DNA of 64,000 nucleotides from Salipiger abyssi (GTDB lineage Bacteria > Pseudomonadota > Alphaproteobacteria > Rhodobacterales > Rhodobacteraceae), in the NCBI RefSeq assembly GCF_017311415.1, contig NZ_JAEKIS010000001.1:496001-560000 (forward strand), read 5' to 3'. The position numbers were made by a program, and so were the translations under genes. Positions within the stretch are counted from its first letter, which is position 1. Every line of letters begins with the position of its first letter. Below the pieces are notes generated by a model, which was not told where the DNA came from, searched no databases, and saw nothing but the letters and a program-made list of their open reading frames with translations. This document shows, one piece after another, positions 15,612 to 24,436 of the stretch.

Positions 15612-16364
15612 TCAGATCTTCCAGCCGGAATGCAGGCAGGCGATGCCCATGCTCAGATTGCGGTACTTCGCGTTCTCGAAACCGGCGGAGCGCACCATGC
15701 CGAGAAATGTTTCCTGATCGGGGAACTTGCGGATCGATTCCACCAGATACTGATAGCTGTCTCGGTCGTTGGCGATGGCCTGGCCCATGCGCGGGATGAT
15801 GTTGAAGGAATAGAGGTCATAGACCTTCTGCATCATGTCGTTGGGGATCTGGCTGAACTCCAGCACCATCAGCCGCCCGCCGGGTTTCAGTACGCGGAAC
15901 GCCTCGTTCAGCGCCTCCTGCGGGCGGGTGACGTTCCGGATGCCGAAAGAGATGGTGTAGACGTCGAATGTGTTGTCGGCGAAGGGCAGCGCCATCGCGT
16001 CGCCGACAACCCAGTCGAGTTCGTCGGCCATGGCGGCGGCCTCGGCGCGTTTGCGGCCCTCGACCAACATGGGCTCGGTCAGGTCGAGCACGGTGGCATG
16101 GCCATGGCCCGCGCGTTTCAGGAAGCGGAAGGAGATATCCCCGGTGCCGCCCGCGACGTCGAGCAGGCGCTGCCCCGGGCGTGGCGCCAGCCAGTCCATC
16201 ATCGCATCCTTCCAGATCCGGTGGATGCCGAAGGACATGGCGTCGTTCATCACGTCGTATTTCGATGCCACCGATCCAAAGACGCCCTGAACACGGCCCG
16301 CCTTTTCGCTCTCGGGGATATCGGCAAAGCCGAAATGCGTGGTTTTCTGGGTCTCGTCGCTCAT
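15612..16364 (-). CDS. ubiE: UbiE, demethylmenaquinone/ubiquinone C-methyltransferase
   Basis: 250 aa from the ATG at 16364 ([17 protein letters not shown]). SAM-binding motif [17 protein letters not shown], the UbiE signature [18 protein letters not shown], and motif [18 protein letters not shown] are all present, as is the C-terminal [11 protein letters not shown]. It performs the C-methylation step of ubiquinone biosynthesis. It is the first gene of the ubiE-ubiB operon and is divergent from mutM across 80 bp. Confidence 0.97.
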   Translation of the reverse strand: MSDETQKTTHFGFADIPESEKAGRVQGVFGSVASKYDVMNDAMSFGIHRIWKDAMMDWLAPRPGQRLLDVAGGTGDISFRFLKRAGHGHATVLDLTEPMLVEGRKRAEAAAMADELDWVVGDAMALPFADNTFDVYTISFGIRNVTRPQEALNEAFRVLKPGGRLMVLEFSQIPNDMMQKVYDLYSFNIIPRMGQAIANDRDSYQYLVESIRKFPDQETFLGMVRSAGFENAKYRNLSMGIACLHSGWKI

Positions 16365-16444
16365 GGATCTTGCCGTTTTGCTGCTGCACCTCCTTATAGA
16401 GCGCACAGGCCGCGCTGCAATGCGGCCCTTTGGAAGGAGAGCTC

Positions 16445-17296
16445 ATGCCCGAACTGCCCGAGGTGGAAACCGTGCGCCGCGGACTGGCCCCCGTGATGGA
16501 AGGCCAGCGGATCGCGCTGGCGCGGGTGAACCGGCCCGATCTGCGCTGGCCCTTTCCCGAGCGCATGGCCGAGCGGCTCACCGGCGCGCGGGTGGAGCGG
16601 CTGCGGCGGCGTTCGAAATACATCCTGGCGGATCTCGATACCGGCGAAACCCTGCTGATCCATCTGGGGATGTCCGGGCGCATGCTGGTCTCGGGCGATG
16701 CGCTGGGCCGCTTCGTGCACGATCACCCGGCGCCGGAAAAGCACGATCATGTGGTGTTCGATATGGCGGACGGCGCGCGGGTGACCTTCAACGACCCGCG
16801 CCGCTTTGGAGCGATGGATCTGATGGGGACCGAGACCGCCGAGACGCATCCGCTGCTGGCGGCGCTGGGGCCGGAGCCGTTGGGTAACGCGTTCAGCGAA
16901 TCCCATCTGGTCGCGGCGCTGAAAGGGCGCAACATGCCGGTGAAATCGGCGCTGCTCGATCAGAAAATCGTCGCCGGGCTGGGCAATATCTATGTTTGCG
17001 AGGCGCTGTTCCGCGCCGGCATCCATCCGGGACGCCGCGTCAGCCGGATCTCGGAAAAGCGCCTGGCGGCGCTGGTTCCGGTCATCCGGCAGGTGCTGGC
17101 GGAGGCCATCGAGGCGGGCGGATCGAGCCTGCGCGACTTCCGCCAAGCCGATGGCGAGCTTGGATATTTCCAGCACAGCTTCGATGTTTACGGGCGCGAG
17201 GGGCTGCCCTGCCGCAGCCCGGGCTGCACAAATACCGTGCATAGAATCGTGCAATCCGGGCGCTCGTCCTTCTACTGTCCGGGCTGTCAAAGATAG
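16445..17296 (+). CDS. mutM: MutM, formamidopyrimidine-DNA glycosylase
   Basis: 283 aa starting [14 protein letters not shown]; the Pro after the removed Met is the catalytic nucleophile, and Glu3 is also present. Downstream are the lysine in [24 protein letters not shown], the helix-two-turns-helix region around [20 protein letters not shown], and the C-terminal zinc finger with CRSPGC and CPGCQR. It excises 8-oxoguanine and formamidopyrimidines from DNA. GGAGAG precedes the ATG. It is followed 64 nt later by the enoyl-CoA hydratase gene on the same strand. Confidence 0.97.
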   Translation: MPELPEVETVRRGLAPVMEGQRIALARVNRPDLRWPFPERMAERLTGARVERLRRRSKYILADLDTGETLLIHLGMSGRMLVSGDALGRFVHDHPAPEKHDHVVFDMADGARVTFNDPRRFGAMDLMGTETAETHPLLAALGPEPLGNAFSESHLVAALKGRNMPVKSALLDQKIVAGLGNIYVCEALFRAGIHPGRRVSRISEKRLAALVPVIRQVLAEAIEAGGSSLRDFRQADGELGYFQHSFDVYGREGLPCRSPGCTNTVHRIVQSGRSSFYCPGCQR

Positions 17297-17360
17297 CTTG
17301 ATTGCCCGTGACAAGGTGGTAAGGCTGCCCTTTGACGCTAACGGACGGGAGCCCGAAGTC

Positions 17361-18137
17361 ATGGCCTATGAGACGATCATCGTCGAAGTAGATGACCACG
17401 TCGCAACCATCACCCTCAATCGCCCGGACGCCCTGAATGCGCTCAACAGCCATCTGCTGGGCGAGCTGGCAAAGGCGCTGCCCGAGCTGGACGCGAACGA
17501 CAAGGTGCGTTGCATCATCATCACCGGCTCGGCCAAGGCCTTTGCCGCCGGTGCCGATATCAAGGAAATGGCCGAGAAGAGCTTTGTCGATATGTATCTC
17601 GGCGATTTCTTCGAACCGGCCATGGATGCGGCGGTGCGCACCCGCAAGCCGGTGATCGCGGCGGTGTCGGGTTACGCGCTGGGCGGCGGCTGCGAGCTTG
17701 CAATGATGTGCGATTTCATCATTGCCGCCGAGAACGCCAAGTTCGGCCAGCCCGAGATCAATCTGGGTGTGATCGCCGGCATGGGCGGCACGCAGCGCCT
17801 GACGCGCTTTGTCGGCAAGGCAAAGTCGATGGACATGCACCTGACCGGGCGATTCATGGATGCCGAAGAGGCCGAGCGCGCCGGGCTGGTGAGCCGTATC
17901 GTCCCGGCCAAGCAGCTCATGGAAGAGACGCGCAAGGCCGCGGAAAAAATCGCCGAGAAATCGCTGCTTGCCAGCATCGCGGCCAAGCAGGCAGTCAACC
18001 GCGCCTATGAGACGACGCTGACCGAGGGTCTGCTGTTTGAGCGCCGGCTGTTCCAGTCGCTGTTCTCGACCGAGGACCAGAAAGAGGGCATGGCCGCCTT
18101 CCAGGAAAAGCGCACCGCGCAGTTCCGCGACCGCTGA
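17361..18137 (+). CDS. Enoyl-CoA hydratase
   Basis: 258 aa, the normal crotonase length. Features: [20 protein letters not shown], the oxyanion-hole region [12 protein letters not shown] and [15 protein letters not shown], and the catalytic glutamates within [20 protein letters not shown]. The protein resembles short-chain FadB/EchA-type hydratases acting in fatty-acid or branched-chain acyl-CoA degradation. GGAGCC lies upstream of the ATG. It is convergent with the ABC transporter operon, 13 nt away. Confidence 0.93.
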   Translation: MAYETIIVEVDDHVATITLNRPDALNALNSHLLGELAKALPELDANDKVRCIIITGSAKAFAAGADIKEMAEKSFVDMYLGDFFEPAMDAAVRTRKPVIAAVSGYALGGGCELAMMCDFIIAAENAKFGQPEINLGVIAGMGGTQRLTRFVGKAKSMDMHLTGRFMDAEEAERAGLVSRIVPAKQLMEETRKAAEKIAEKSLLASIAAKQAVNRAYETTLTEGLLFERRLFQSLFSTEDQKEGMAAFQEKRTAQFRDR

Positions 18138-18150
18138 ACCGCGTCGGGCG

Positions 18151-19101
18151 CTACCGCAGCGGGTAAAAGCACGCCGCCTGGTGCCCGTCGCCGCTCAGTT
18201 GCGGCACCTCATCGCCACAGCGCTCTCCCGCATAGGGGCAGCGCGCGCGAAAGGCGCAGCCCTTCGGCGGGTTGAGCGGGTCGGGCAGCTCTGTCTCGCG
18301 CCCTTCCGGCGCGGTGAGCGCGCGGCCCACCACCGGCGCACTTTCGGCCAGCAGCTTGGTATAGGGGTGGCGCGGGTTCGAGAACACGTCCTCGGCCTTT
18401 CCGACCTCCACCACCGAGCCGAAATAGAGCACCGCCACCCGGTCGCTCACCGCCTCGACCACGGCTAGGTCGTGGCTGATGAACAGATAGGTCAGCCCCA
18501 GCCGCTGTTTCAGCTCCGCCAGAAGGTTCAGCACCTGCGCCTGCACCGAAACGTCAAGCGCCGAGACCGGCTCGTCGAGGATCAGGATCCTGGCCTCAGC
18601 CGCCAGCGCCCGCGCGATGCCGATGCGCTGCGCCTGCCCGCCGGAAAACTCGTGCGGGTAGCGGTCGAGGAACTCTTCTCGCAGGTTCACCTGGGCGAAG
18701 ATCTCGGAAATCCGCCTGTCCCGCTGCGCCTTGTCCATCCCGTGCAGGCGTTTCAGCGGCGCCTCCATGATCTGGCGGACGGTCTTGCGCGGGTTCAAAG
18801 ACGAAATCGGATCCTGAAACACATACTGGATGCGCTTGCCGAACACCGCCGGGTCGGCATTGTCGAGCGGCTTTCCGGCGATCTCGATGCTGCCGCCCGA
18901 GGGCTCCAGCAGCCCCACCAGCATCCGCGCAAGCGTGGACTTGCCGCAGCCCGACTCCCCCACGATACCCAGCGTCTCGCCCTCGGGCACCTCCAGCGTC
19001 ACCGGATGCACCGCATGCACCCGCCCCTTGGGCGGCCCGAATAGCTGCTTGCCCACGACAAAGGTTTTCGACAGCGCGTCGAGTTTCAGAGCGATGCTCA
19101 T
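18151..19101 (-). CDS. Dipeptide/oligopeptide ABC transporter ATP-binding protein (DppF/OppF type)
   Basis: 316 aa. Walker [15 protein letters not shown] at about residues 48-55, signature [16 protein letters not shown], Walker [19 protein letters not shown], and the C-terminal peptide-transporter extension with [12 protein letters not shown]. This cysteine-rich tail is typical of OppD/OppF-type subunits. It pairs with the ATPase half of the fused protein upstream, whose stop codon overlaps its ATG (ATGA). It is the last gene of the transporter operon. Confidence 0.93.
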   Translation of the reverse strand: MSIALKLDALSKTFVVGKQLFGPPKGRVHAVHPVTLEVPEGETLGIVGESGCGKSTLARMLVGLLEPSGGSIEIAGKPLDNADPAVFGKRIQYVFQDPISSLNPRKTVRQIMEAPLKRLHGMDKAQRDRRISEIFAQVNLREEFLDRYPHEFSGGQAQRIGIARALAAEARILILDEPVSALDVSVQAQVLNLLAELKQRLGLTYLFISHDLAVVEAVSDRVAVLYFGSVVEVGKAEDVFSNPRHPYTKLLAESAPVVGRALTAPEGRETELPDPLNPPKGCAFRARCPYAGERCGDEVPQLSGDGHQAACFYPLR

Positions 19102-20975
19102 TGCGCGGCCTCCAGCTCGGTTTCCGGAAAGAGGCAGCGCAGCTTGCGCGGCCCGTGCGCCTCCAGCGCAATCTCACCTTGACGGCAGGCCTCCGTCGCC
19201 TTGTCGCAGCGTGGCGCAAAGGCACAGCCCGGCGGCAGGTCGTTCACCGCCGGCGGCAGGCCGGGAATGGCGTGCAGCTCGCGCTTGCCCTCGCCCAGCT
19301 CCGGCACACAGGCGATGAGCCGCCGCGTATAGGGATGCGCCGGGGCGTCCAGCACCATCTGCGTTGGGCCTTCCTCGACGATCCGTCCCGCATACATCAC
19401 CGCCACCCGGTCGCAGAGCTGCGCCACCACGCCGAAATCATGGGTGATGAAGACGATGGCCAGCCCCTTTTCCCGCCGCAGCGTGTCGAGAAGGGACAGG
19501 ATTTGCGCCTGCACGGTCACGTCGAGCGCGGTGGTCGGCTCGTCGGCGATGATCACCTCCGGATCGTTGGCCAGCGCCATCGCGATGCCCACTCGCTGGC
19601 GCATGCCCCCCGACATCTCGTGCGGGTAGTTCTCCAGCCGGCTCTCGGCGTTGGGGATGCGCACATCCTTCAGGAGCCCCAGCGCCTTGGCGCGCGCCTC
19701 CTTGTCCGAGACGTGATGATGCACCCGGATCGCCTCCACGAGCTGATCGCCCACCTTGTAGAGCGGGTGCAGCGTCGCCAGAGGATCCTGGAAGATATAG
19801 GCCACCTCGCGCCCCCTCAGCGAGCGCAGCCGCTCATAAGGCGCGCCGACCAGATCTTCACCCTTGTAATGCACCGCCCCGCCGGTGATCACGCCGGGCG
19901 GCGAGGCCACCAGCCCCATCACGCTCAGCGCCGTCACCGATTTGCCAGACCCGCTCTCGCCGATGATGCCGAGGCATTCACCGGGCTTCACCCCCCAGCT
20001 CACCCCGCCCACGGCGCGATAGATGCGGTCCTTCACATGGAACTGCGTTTCCAGCCCGCGCAGGTCGAGCACATTCTCGCCCTCAGGCACCGGCACCGGC
20101 CCCTTGCGCCGCACCGTCGTGGCCGCCATCGGCCGGGTCAACGCGCCCGAGCGCAGGCGCGGGTCGAGCGCATCGCGCACCCCGTCGCCCAGCAGGTTGA
20201 TCGCCATGACGATGATCAGGATCATCACACCGGGCACCACCGAGGTATGCGGATTGGTGATCAGCGCCGAGCGCGCCTCGCCCAGCATCGAGCCCAGATC
20301 CGCCTGCGGCGGCTGCGAGCCGAGGCCAAGAAAGGACAGCCCGGCGGTTTCGAGGATCATCCAGCCCACGGTGGTGGACATGGCGATCACGATGACCGGG
20401 ATCACATTGGGCAGCACTTCGCTGACGATGATCCGCGCATCGCGCATCCCCGCCAGCTTCGCCGCATCGACGAATTCCTTATGCGCGATGCCCACCGTGA
20501 TGCCGCGGATATTCCGCGCAAAGAACGGAATATTGACGGCGGCCACGGCGATCAGCGCATTGAGCAGCCCCGGCCCCAGCGCCGCGACAATGGCCAGCGC
20601 CAGCAGGATATAGGGGAAGGCCATCAGCATATCGACGCCGCGCATGATCAGGTTGTCGACACGTCCGCCGTAGTAGCCCGCGACGATCCCCACGGCAGCC
20701 CCAAGCACGGCGGCAATCACCGCCGCCGCAAAGCCCACCGCGAGGCTCAGCCGCGTTCCCCACAGGAGCCGCGACAGCAGATCGCGCCCCAGATGGTCGG
20801 TGCCCAGCAGCGTGCCCTCGGAAAACGGTTTCAGGAAGCGGTTGCCGGTATTTGTCACATCCGGGTCGGCCAGCGGCAAAAGCGGCGTCACCAGCGCAAG
20901 CAGCACCACGAAGCCCATGACGATCAGCCCGACCAGCGCCAGACGGTTGCGGGCGAGAAGCGAAAGAAAGCTCAT
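19098..20975 (-). CDS. Fused dipeptide-type ABC transporter permease and ATPase (DppC-DppD)
   Basis: 625 aa. Residues 1-275 are a DppC-type permease: N-terminal helix [40 protein letters not shown], five or six membrane segments, and the EAA loop [20 protein letters not shown] (about 167-190). After a 25-residue linker (about 275-300) comes a complete DppD-type ATPase with Walker A GESGSGKS at 339-346, [16 protein letters not shown] and [18 protein letters not shown], plus the [12 protein letters not shown] tail. The reading frame is continuous, so this is a true fusion. Such fusions are annotated in other Rhodobacteraceae. ATGA overlaps at both ends couple it to its neighbours. Confidence 0.92.
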   Translation of the reverse strand: MSFLSLLARNRLALVGLIVMGFVVLLALVTPLLPLADPDVTNTGNRFLKPFSEGTLLGTDHLGRDLLSRLLWGTRLSLAVGFAAAVIAAVLGAAVGIVAGYYGGRVDNLIMRGVDMLMAFPYILLALAIVAALGPGLLNALIAVAAVNIPFFARNIRGITVGIAHKEFVDAAKLAGMRDARIIVSEVLPNVIPVIVIAMSTTVGWMILETAGLSFLGLGSQPPQADLGSMLGEARSALITNPHTSVVPGVMILIIVMAINLLGDGVRDALDPRLRSGALTRPMAATTVRRKGPVPVPEGENVLDLRGLETQFHVKDRIYRAVGGVSWGVKPGECLGIIGESGSGKSVTALSVMGLVASPPGVITGGAVHYKGEDLVGAPYERLRSLRGREVAYIFQDPLATLHPLYKVGDQLVEAIRVHHHVSDKEARAKALGLLKDVRIPNAESRLENYPHEMSGGMRQRVGIAMALANDPEVIIADEPTTALDVTVQAQILSLLDTLRREKGLAIVFITHDFGVVAQLCDRVAVMYAGRIVEEGPTQMVLDAPAHPYTRRLIACVPELGEGKRELHAIPGLPPAVNDLPPGCAFAPRCDKATEACRQGEIALEAHGPRKLRCLFPETELEAAQ

Positions 20976-21925
20976 GTCTTGATCCTCGGGTCGAGCAGGC
21001 TCTGCGCCACATCCACCACGATGTTGAAGAGCACGTAGCAGGCGGCGACAAAGACCACGCCGCCCTGCACCAGCAGGATGTCGCGCTTGAGGATCGCATC
21101 CACCAGCATCCGCCCCACGCCGGGCCACTGGAACACCATCTCGATATAGACCGCGCCCGACAGCACGAACCCGGCCTGAATGCCGAGCACCGGGATGATG
21201 CTCACCATGGCGGCGCGCAGCGCGTGGCGCCAGATCACGCCCCTCTCGGGCACGCCTTTGGCGCGCGCGGTGCGGATGTAATCCTGCCGCAGCACCTCCA
21301 GCATGGCCGAGCGCGACAGCCGCGCCACCACCCCGGTCGCCACCACCGCCAGCGCCAGCGCCGGCATCAACAGGTGATCCAGCAGCACCAGCAGATTGCG
21401 GTCGCCATAGATCGGCCACATGCCCGAAGCCGGAAACCAGCGTAGCTGCACCGCAAAGATCAGGATCATCATCATGCCGAGGAAAAACGACGGGATCGAG
21501 ATCCCCAGCAGCACCACAAAGGTGATCGCCTTATCGGCAAAGCCGTACTGACGCGCCGCCGACACGACCCCCGCCGCCACGCCGATCAGCGAACACAGCA
21601 CAAAGGAGGTGCCCGCCAGCACCAGCGTCGCGCCGAACCGGTCCAGCACCTCGTCCAGCACCGGGCGATTGAGCGAAAACGACCGCCCGAAATCCCCCTG
21701 CACCATATTCGACAGCCAAATGAAATAGCGCTGCACCGCCGGCTTATCGAGCCCAAGGTCGCGGTTCAGCTTCTCGACATTCTCCGGCGTCGCATAGGAG
21801 CCGAGGATCGCCGTCGCCGGATCGCCGGGGATCAGCGCCATGATGGCAAAGACGATCACCGTGATGCCCAGAAGCACCGGGATCGCCGAGACCAGCCGTT
21901 TCAGAATATAGCTACCCAAGGGCAC
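20972..21925 (-). CDS. Dipeptide-type ABC transporter permease (DppB)
   Basis: 317 aa. N-terminus GSYILKRLVSAIPVLLGITV then IVFAIMALIPGDPA is the DppB/OppB signature; further motifs are LGLDKPAVQRYFIWLSNMVQ, GDFGRSFSLNRPV, and the EAA loop VLRQDYIRTARAKGVPERGV. Six membrane spans are likely. It forms the inner-membrane channel together with the fused permease encoded immediately downstream (ATGA overlap). A 143-bp gap with a dispersed repeat and two strong hairpins separates it from the binding-protein gene upstream. Confidence 0.93.
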   Translation of the reverse strand: MPLGSYILKRLVSAIPVLLGITVIVFAIMALIPGDPATAILGSYATPENVEKLNRDLGLDKPAVQRYFIWLSNMVQGDFGRSFSLNRPVLDEVLDRFGATLVLAGTSFVLCSLIGVAAGVVSAARQYGFADKAITFVVLLGISIPSFFLGMMMILIFAVQLRWFPASGMWPIYGDRNLLVLLDHLLMPALALAVVATGVVARLSRSAMLEVLRQDYIRTARAKGVPERGVIWRHALRAAMVSIIPVLGIQAGFVLSGAVYIEMVFQWPGVGRMLVDAILKRDILLVQGGVVFVAACYVLFNIVVDVAQSLLDPRIKT

Positions 21926-21967
21926 CCCCTGTCGGTTGCAAGGATCCCGTCAAACCTGCCCCAGCAC

Positions 21968-21989
21968 TTTCATCTTTCCAGAAATACTC
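21968..21989. repeat. Dispersed repeat, copy 1 (TTTCATCTTTC...AAATACTC)
   Basis: One of three copies in the window (also 46025-46047 and 62159-62180). All share TTTCATCTTTC, 3-4 variable bases, then AAATACTC, followed further on by a GC-rich GGCGCAGCCCCC-like palindrome. This copy lies between the binding protein and permease genes. Confidence 0.8.
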
Positions 21990-22000
21990 ATCTGGGGGGG

Positions 22001-22047
22001 GTCGGGGGGCGCAGCCCCCCGACGGTCGGGCCGGGCGTAGCCCGGTC
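22001..22047 (-). terminator. Two strong hairpins between binding protein and permease genes
   Basis: GTCGGGGGG-5 nt-CCCCCCGAC (22001-22023, perfect 9-bp stem) and a CCGGGC-3 nt-GCCCGG stem (22031-22045, extendable). No T run follows. In transporter operons such hairpins after the binding-protein gene protect its mRNA and reduce downstream expression. Confidence 0.55.
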
Positions 22048-22068
22048 CGAAACCGCTCGTCACATGGA

Positions 22069-23640
22069 TCAGTTCTTCACCACATCGTCGAGCAGCAGGA
22101 AGAAGGAGGGTTGCAGCTCGAACCCTTCCACCCGGTCGCTGGTCACCGCGTTCTGCTTCCAGTTCGCGACAAAGACCCAGGGCGCATCCTCCTGCACGAT
22201 GGTCTGCATCTCCTTGTAGAGCTCGGCGCGCTTGTCCTGATCGGTGGCGACGCGCGCCTCTTCCAGCAGCGTGTCGACCTCCGGGTTGGAATAGTAGCCG
22301 GAGTTGAACCCGCCCTTGTCGGGCCAGGCATCGGTGCGCAGCGCGAGGAAGGGCAGCGTGTCCGGGTCATTGGTCATCCAGGCCATCTCGGCCATGTCCG
22401 CCTTGCCCTCCAGCCCCGGATTCACCTCGCCCAGGAAGGTGTTCCACTCATAGGTCTCGATCCTGGTGTCAAAGCCCACCGCGTTCAGATCCGCCTGAAT
22501 CGCCGTGCCCATGGCGATGGGGTCGAGCATGCCCGAGCCGCCTTCGGTCACGTAAAAGGTCAGCTCCGCCCCCTCGGCGCCCGCTTCGGCGATGAGTTCC
22601 TTCGCCTTGTCGGGGTCGTAGGGATAAGGCTCCAGATCCTCGTTATAAGCCCAGGCAAAGGCCGGCGGGGTCGGGCCGGCGGCAACCTCGGCCGTGCCTT
22701 CCAGCACGTCATCCACCAGCGCGGATTTGTTGATCGCGTAATTCGCCGCCTGACGCACGCGCTTGTCGGCAAAGGGGCCTTCCTTGGCGTTCAGGATCAG
22801 GAACCAGACATGCGGCCCCGACTGCTCGAAGATCTGGAATGCGTCGCCCTGGAATTCCGACAGCGCCACCGGCGGCACCTCGACCATCATGTCGATGCCG
22901 CCCGCCAGCATCTCGGCGGTGCGGGTGTTGGCGTCGGTGATCGGGCGGAACACCACCGCCTGAAGCCCCGGCGCGCCGTCCCAGTAGTCGGGGTTGGCCT
23001 CGACCACCACCGCCTCGTTCGACCGCCATTCGGCAAAGGTGAACGGCCCGGTGCCCGACGGGTTGCGCCCGAAATCGGCGCCGTACTGCTCCACCGCCGC
23101 CGGCGAAACGATCAGCCCGGTGGGATAGGCGAGGTTCGACAGGAAGGGCGCATAGGGCGCATTCAGGGTGAATTTCACCGTCAGATCGTCCACCGCCTCG
23201 ACGGTCTCGACCGCCGAGAAGAAGAAGGCCAGCGGGAACGGCCCGGTGTCGTGATAGGGGTGGTCCTCGTTCAGCATGCGCTCGAAATTGAACACCACGG
23301 CTTGCGCGTTGAAGGGCGCGCCGTCATGGAAGGACACGCCCTCGCGCAGGGTAAAGGTGTATTCGGTGCCGTCTTCCGAGATCTCCCAGTCGGTCGCCAG
23401 CGCCGGCTCGACCTCGAGCGTGCCGGATTTGTAGCGCACCAGCCCGTCATAGACATTCATCAGGATGCGGAAATCGTTCACCGCAGTCACCGCCGCCGGG
23501 TCGAGCGCCTTGGGCTCGGCGATCTGGCCGACGATCAGCACGCCGGGCGGCGTCTGCGCCTCGGCCTGCATGCCCATACTCAGCGCCAGCGCGGTGCCCG
23601 CGGCAAGAACGCCCCTCCGGGTCCAGTTCAGAACTCCCAT
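22069..23640 (-). CDS. ABC transporter substrate-binding protein, family 5 (peptide/nickel type)
   Basis: 523 aa. The leader (WTRRGVLAAGTALALSMGMQ, cleavage near AEA-Q) contains a twin arginine, so Tat export is possible. Mature features of family 5 are EPKALDPAAVTAVNDFRILM then NVYDGLVRYK, the ATDWEISEDGTEYTFTLREG segment with VSFHDGAPFNAQAVVFNFER, and RVRQAANYAINKSALVDDVL. It binds peptides or related compounds in the periplasm and delivers them to the permeases encoded downstream. First gene of the operon; divergent from the DUF1028 gene with two palindromic operator candidates upstream. Confidence 0.92.
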   Translation of the reverse strand: MGVLNWTRRGVLAAGTALALSMGMQAEAQTPPGVLIVGQIAEPKALDPAAVTAVNDFRILMNVYDGLVRYKSGTLEVEPALATDWEISEDGTEYTFTLREGVSFHDGAPFNAQAVVFNFERMLNEDHPYHDTGPFPLAFFFSAVETVEAVDDLTVKFTLNAPYAPFLSNLAYPTGLIVSPAAVEQYGADFGRNPSGTGPFTFAEWRSNEAVVVEANPDYWDGAPGLQAVVFRPITDANTRTAEMLAGGIDMMVEVPPVALSEFQGDAFQIFEQSGPHVWFLILNAKEGPFADKRVRQAANYAINKSALVDDVLEGTAEVAAGPTPPAFAWAYNEDLEPYPYDPDKAKELIAEAGAEGAELTFYVTEGGSGMLDPIAMGTAIQADLNAVGFDTRIETYEWNTFLGEVNPGLEGKADMAEMAWMTNDPDTLPFLALRTDAWPDKGGFNSGYYSNPEVDTLLEEARVATDQDKRAELYKEMQTIVQEDAPWVFVANWKQNAVTSDRVEGFELQPSFFLLLDDVVKN

Positions 23641-23671
23641 TTTTTCATCCTCTCTGTTGATCCGGGGACGG

Positions 23672-23689
23672 AATTTTTCATGATGAATT
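23672..23689. promoter_or_regulatory. Operator candidate 1 in the divergent transporter/DUF1028 region
   Basis: AATTTTTCATGATGAATT, an imperfect palindrome with core TCATGA and AATT flanks. It resembles the element at 23700-23717 (shared AATT, TC.TGAT and AATT positions). The start-to-start spacing is 28 bp. Both lie in the 105-bp gap between the divergent genes. Confidence 0.55.
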
Positions 23690-23699
23690 GAATGGAGGC

Positions 23700-23717
23700 A
23701 AATTATCGTGATAAATT
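23700..23717. promoter_or_regulatory. Operator candidate 2 in the divergent transporter/DUF1028 region
   Basis: AAATTATCGTGATAAATT, palindromic at 14 of 18 positions around its centre. It lies 28 nt upstream of the GTG of the DUF1028 gene. It is part of a direct repeat: TGATGAATTGAATGGA (23681-23696) versus TGATAAATTCAATGGA (23709-23724). A single dimeric regulator binding both copies would control both directions. Confidence 0.55.
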
Positions 23718-23745
23718 CAATGGAAATCTTTCATCGGAGACGCCC

Positions 23746-24423
23746 GTGACCTTCTCGCTTCTCGTCCATGACCGCGAAACCGGCACTTACGGCGGGGCCG
23801 CCGCCACCGGCAGCCTCTGCGTCGGCGGCTGGGTGCTGCGCGGGCGTGTCGATTCGGGCCTCTCTGCCAGCCAGGGCACCGCGCCCTCGACGATCTGGGG
23901 CGAGGAGGTGCTCGACGCCATGCGCGGTGGCGAGCCCGCTGCGGATGCGGTGGCGCGGCTGACCGGCGCCGATCCCGGCCGGGCACATCGCCAGCTCGCG
24001 GCGCTCGATCCCGCCGGCGGCACCGGCGCCTTCACCGGGGCCGAGAGCCTGCCGGTGGCGCATCACATGGCCGAGCCGGGGCTTGTGGTGGCCGGCAATA
24101 TGCTGGGCGGAGACGGTGTGCTGCCGGCGCTGCGCCAGGGCTATCTCGACGCGCGGGGCGATATGGCGGCGCGGCTGCTCGCCGGCCTGCGCGCGGCGGA
24201 TGCGGATGCCTCTGACTATCGCGGGCTGCAATCGGCGGCGCTGCTGGTGCTGCACCCGGATCACCCGCCGCTGACGCTGCGCATCGACTATGCCGAGGCG
24301 CCGCTCGATGCGCTGGAGACGCTGCTGATCCGTGCGCAGGGCGCGCCCTATGCGGACTGGCTGGATGTCGTCCCCGTCGCCTCCGACCGCAGCCGTGCGC
24401 CGAAAAAGGCGCCCGCGCGCTGA
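23746..24423 (+). CDS. DUF1028 family protein (Ntn-hydrolase-like fold)
   Basis: 225 aa from the GTG at 23746, which has CGGAGA 5 nt upstream and begins TFSLLVHDRETGTYGGAAAT exactly where the DUF1028 family begins; an upstream ATG at 23692 would lie within the operator region. Further family features are GLSASQGTA and AGNMLGGDGVLPALRQGYLD. DUF1028 proteins have an Ntn-hydrolase-like fold and are often encoded beside peptide transporters; if the initiator Met is removed, a Thr becomes N-terminal. A role in amide or peptide hydrolysis linked to the divergent transporter is an inference. No signal peptide is present. Confidence 0.8.
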   Translation: MTFSLLVHDRETGTYGGAAATGSLCVGGWVLRGRVDSGLSASQGTAPSTIWGEEVLDAMRGGEPAADAVARLTGADPGRAHRQLAALDPAGGTGAFTGAESLPVAHHMAEPGLVVAGNMLGGDGVLPALRQGYLDARGDMAARLLAGLRAADADASDYRGLQSAALLVLHPDHPPLTLRIDYAEAPLDALETLLIRAQGAPYADWLDVVPVASDRSRAPKKAPAR

Positions 24424-24436
24424 CCGCATCCGTCTT

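Noticed and set aside
19101-21038. A 645-codon plus-strand frame opposite the fused transporter gene
   Set aside because: Antisense to a gene with unmistakable ABC motifs; composition is Arg/His/Gln-rich with no motif of its own.
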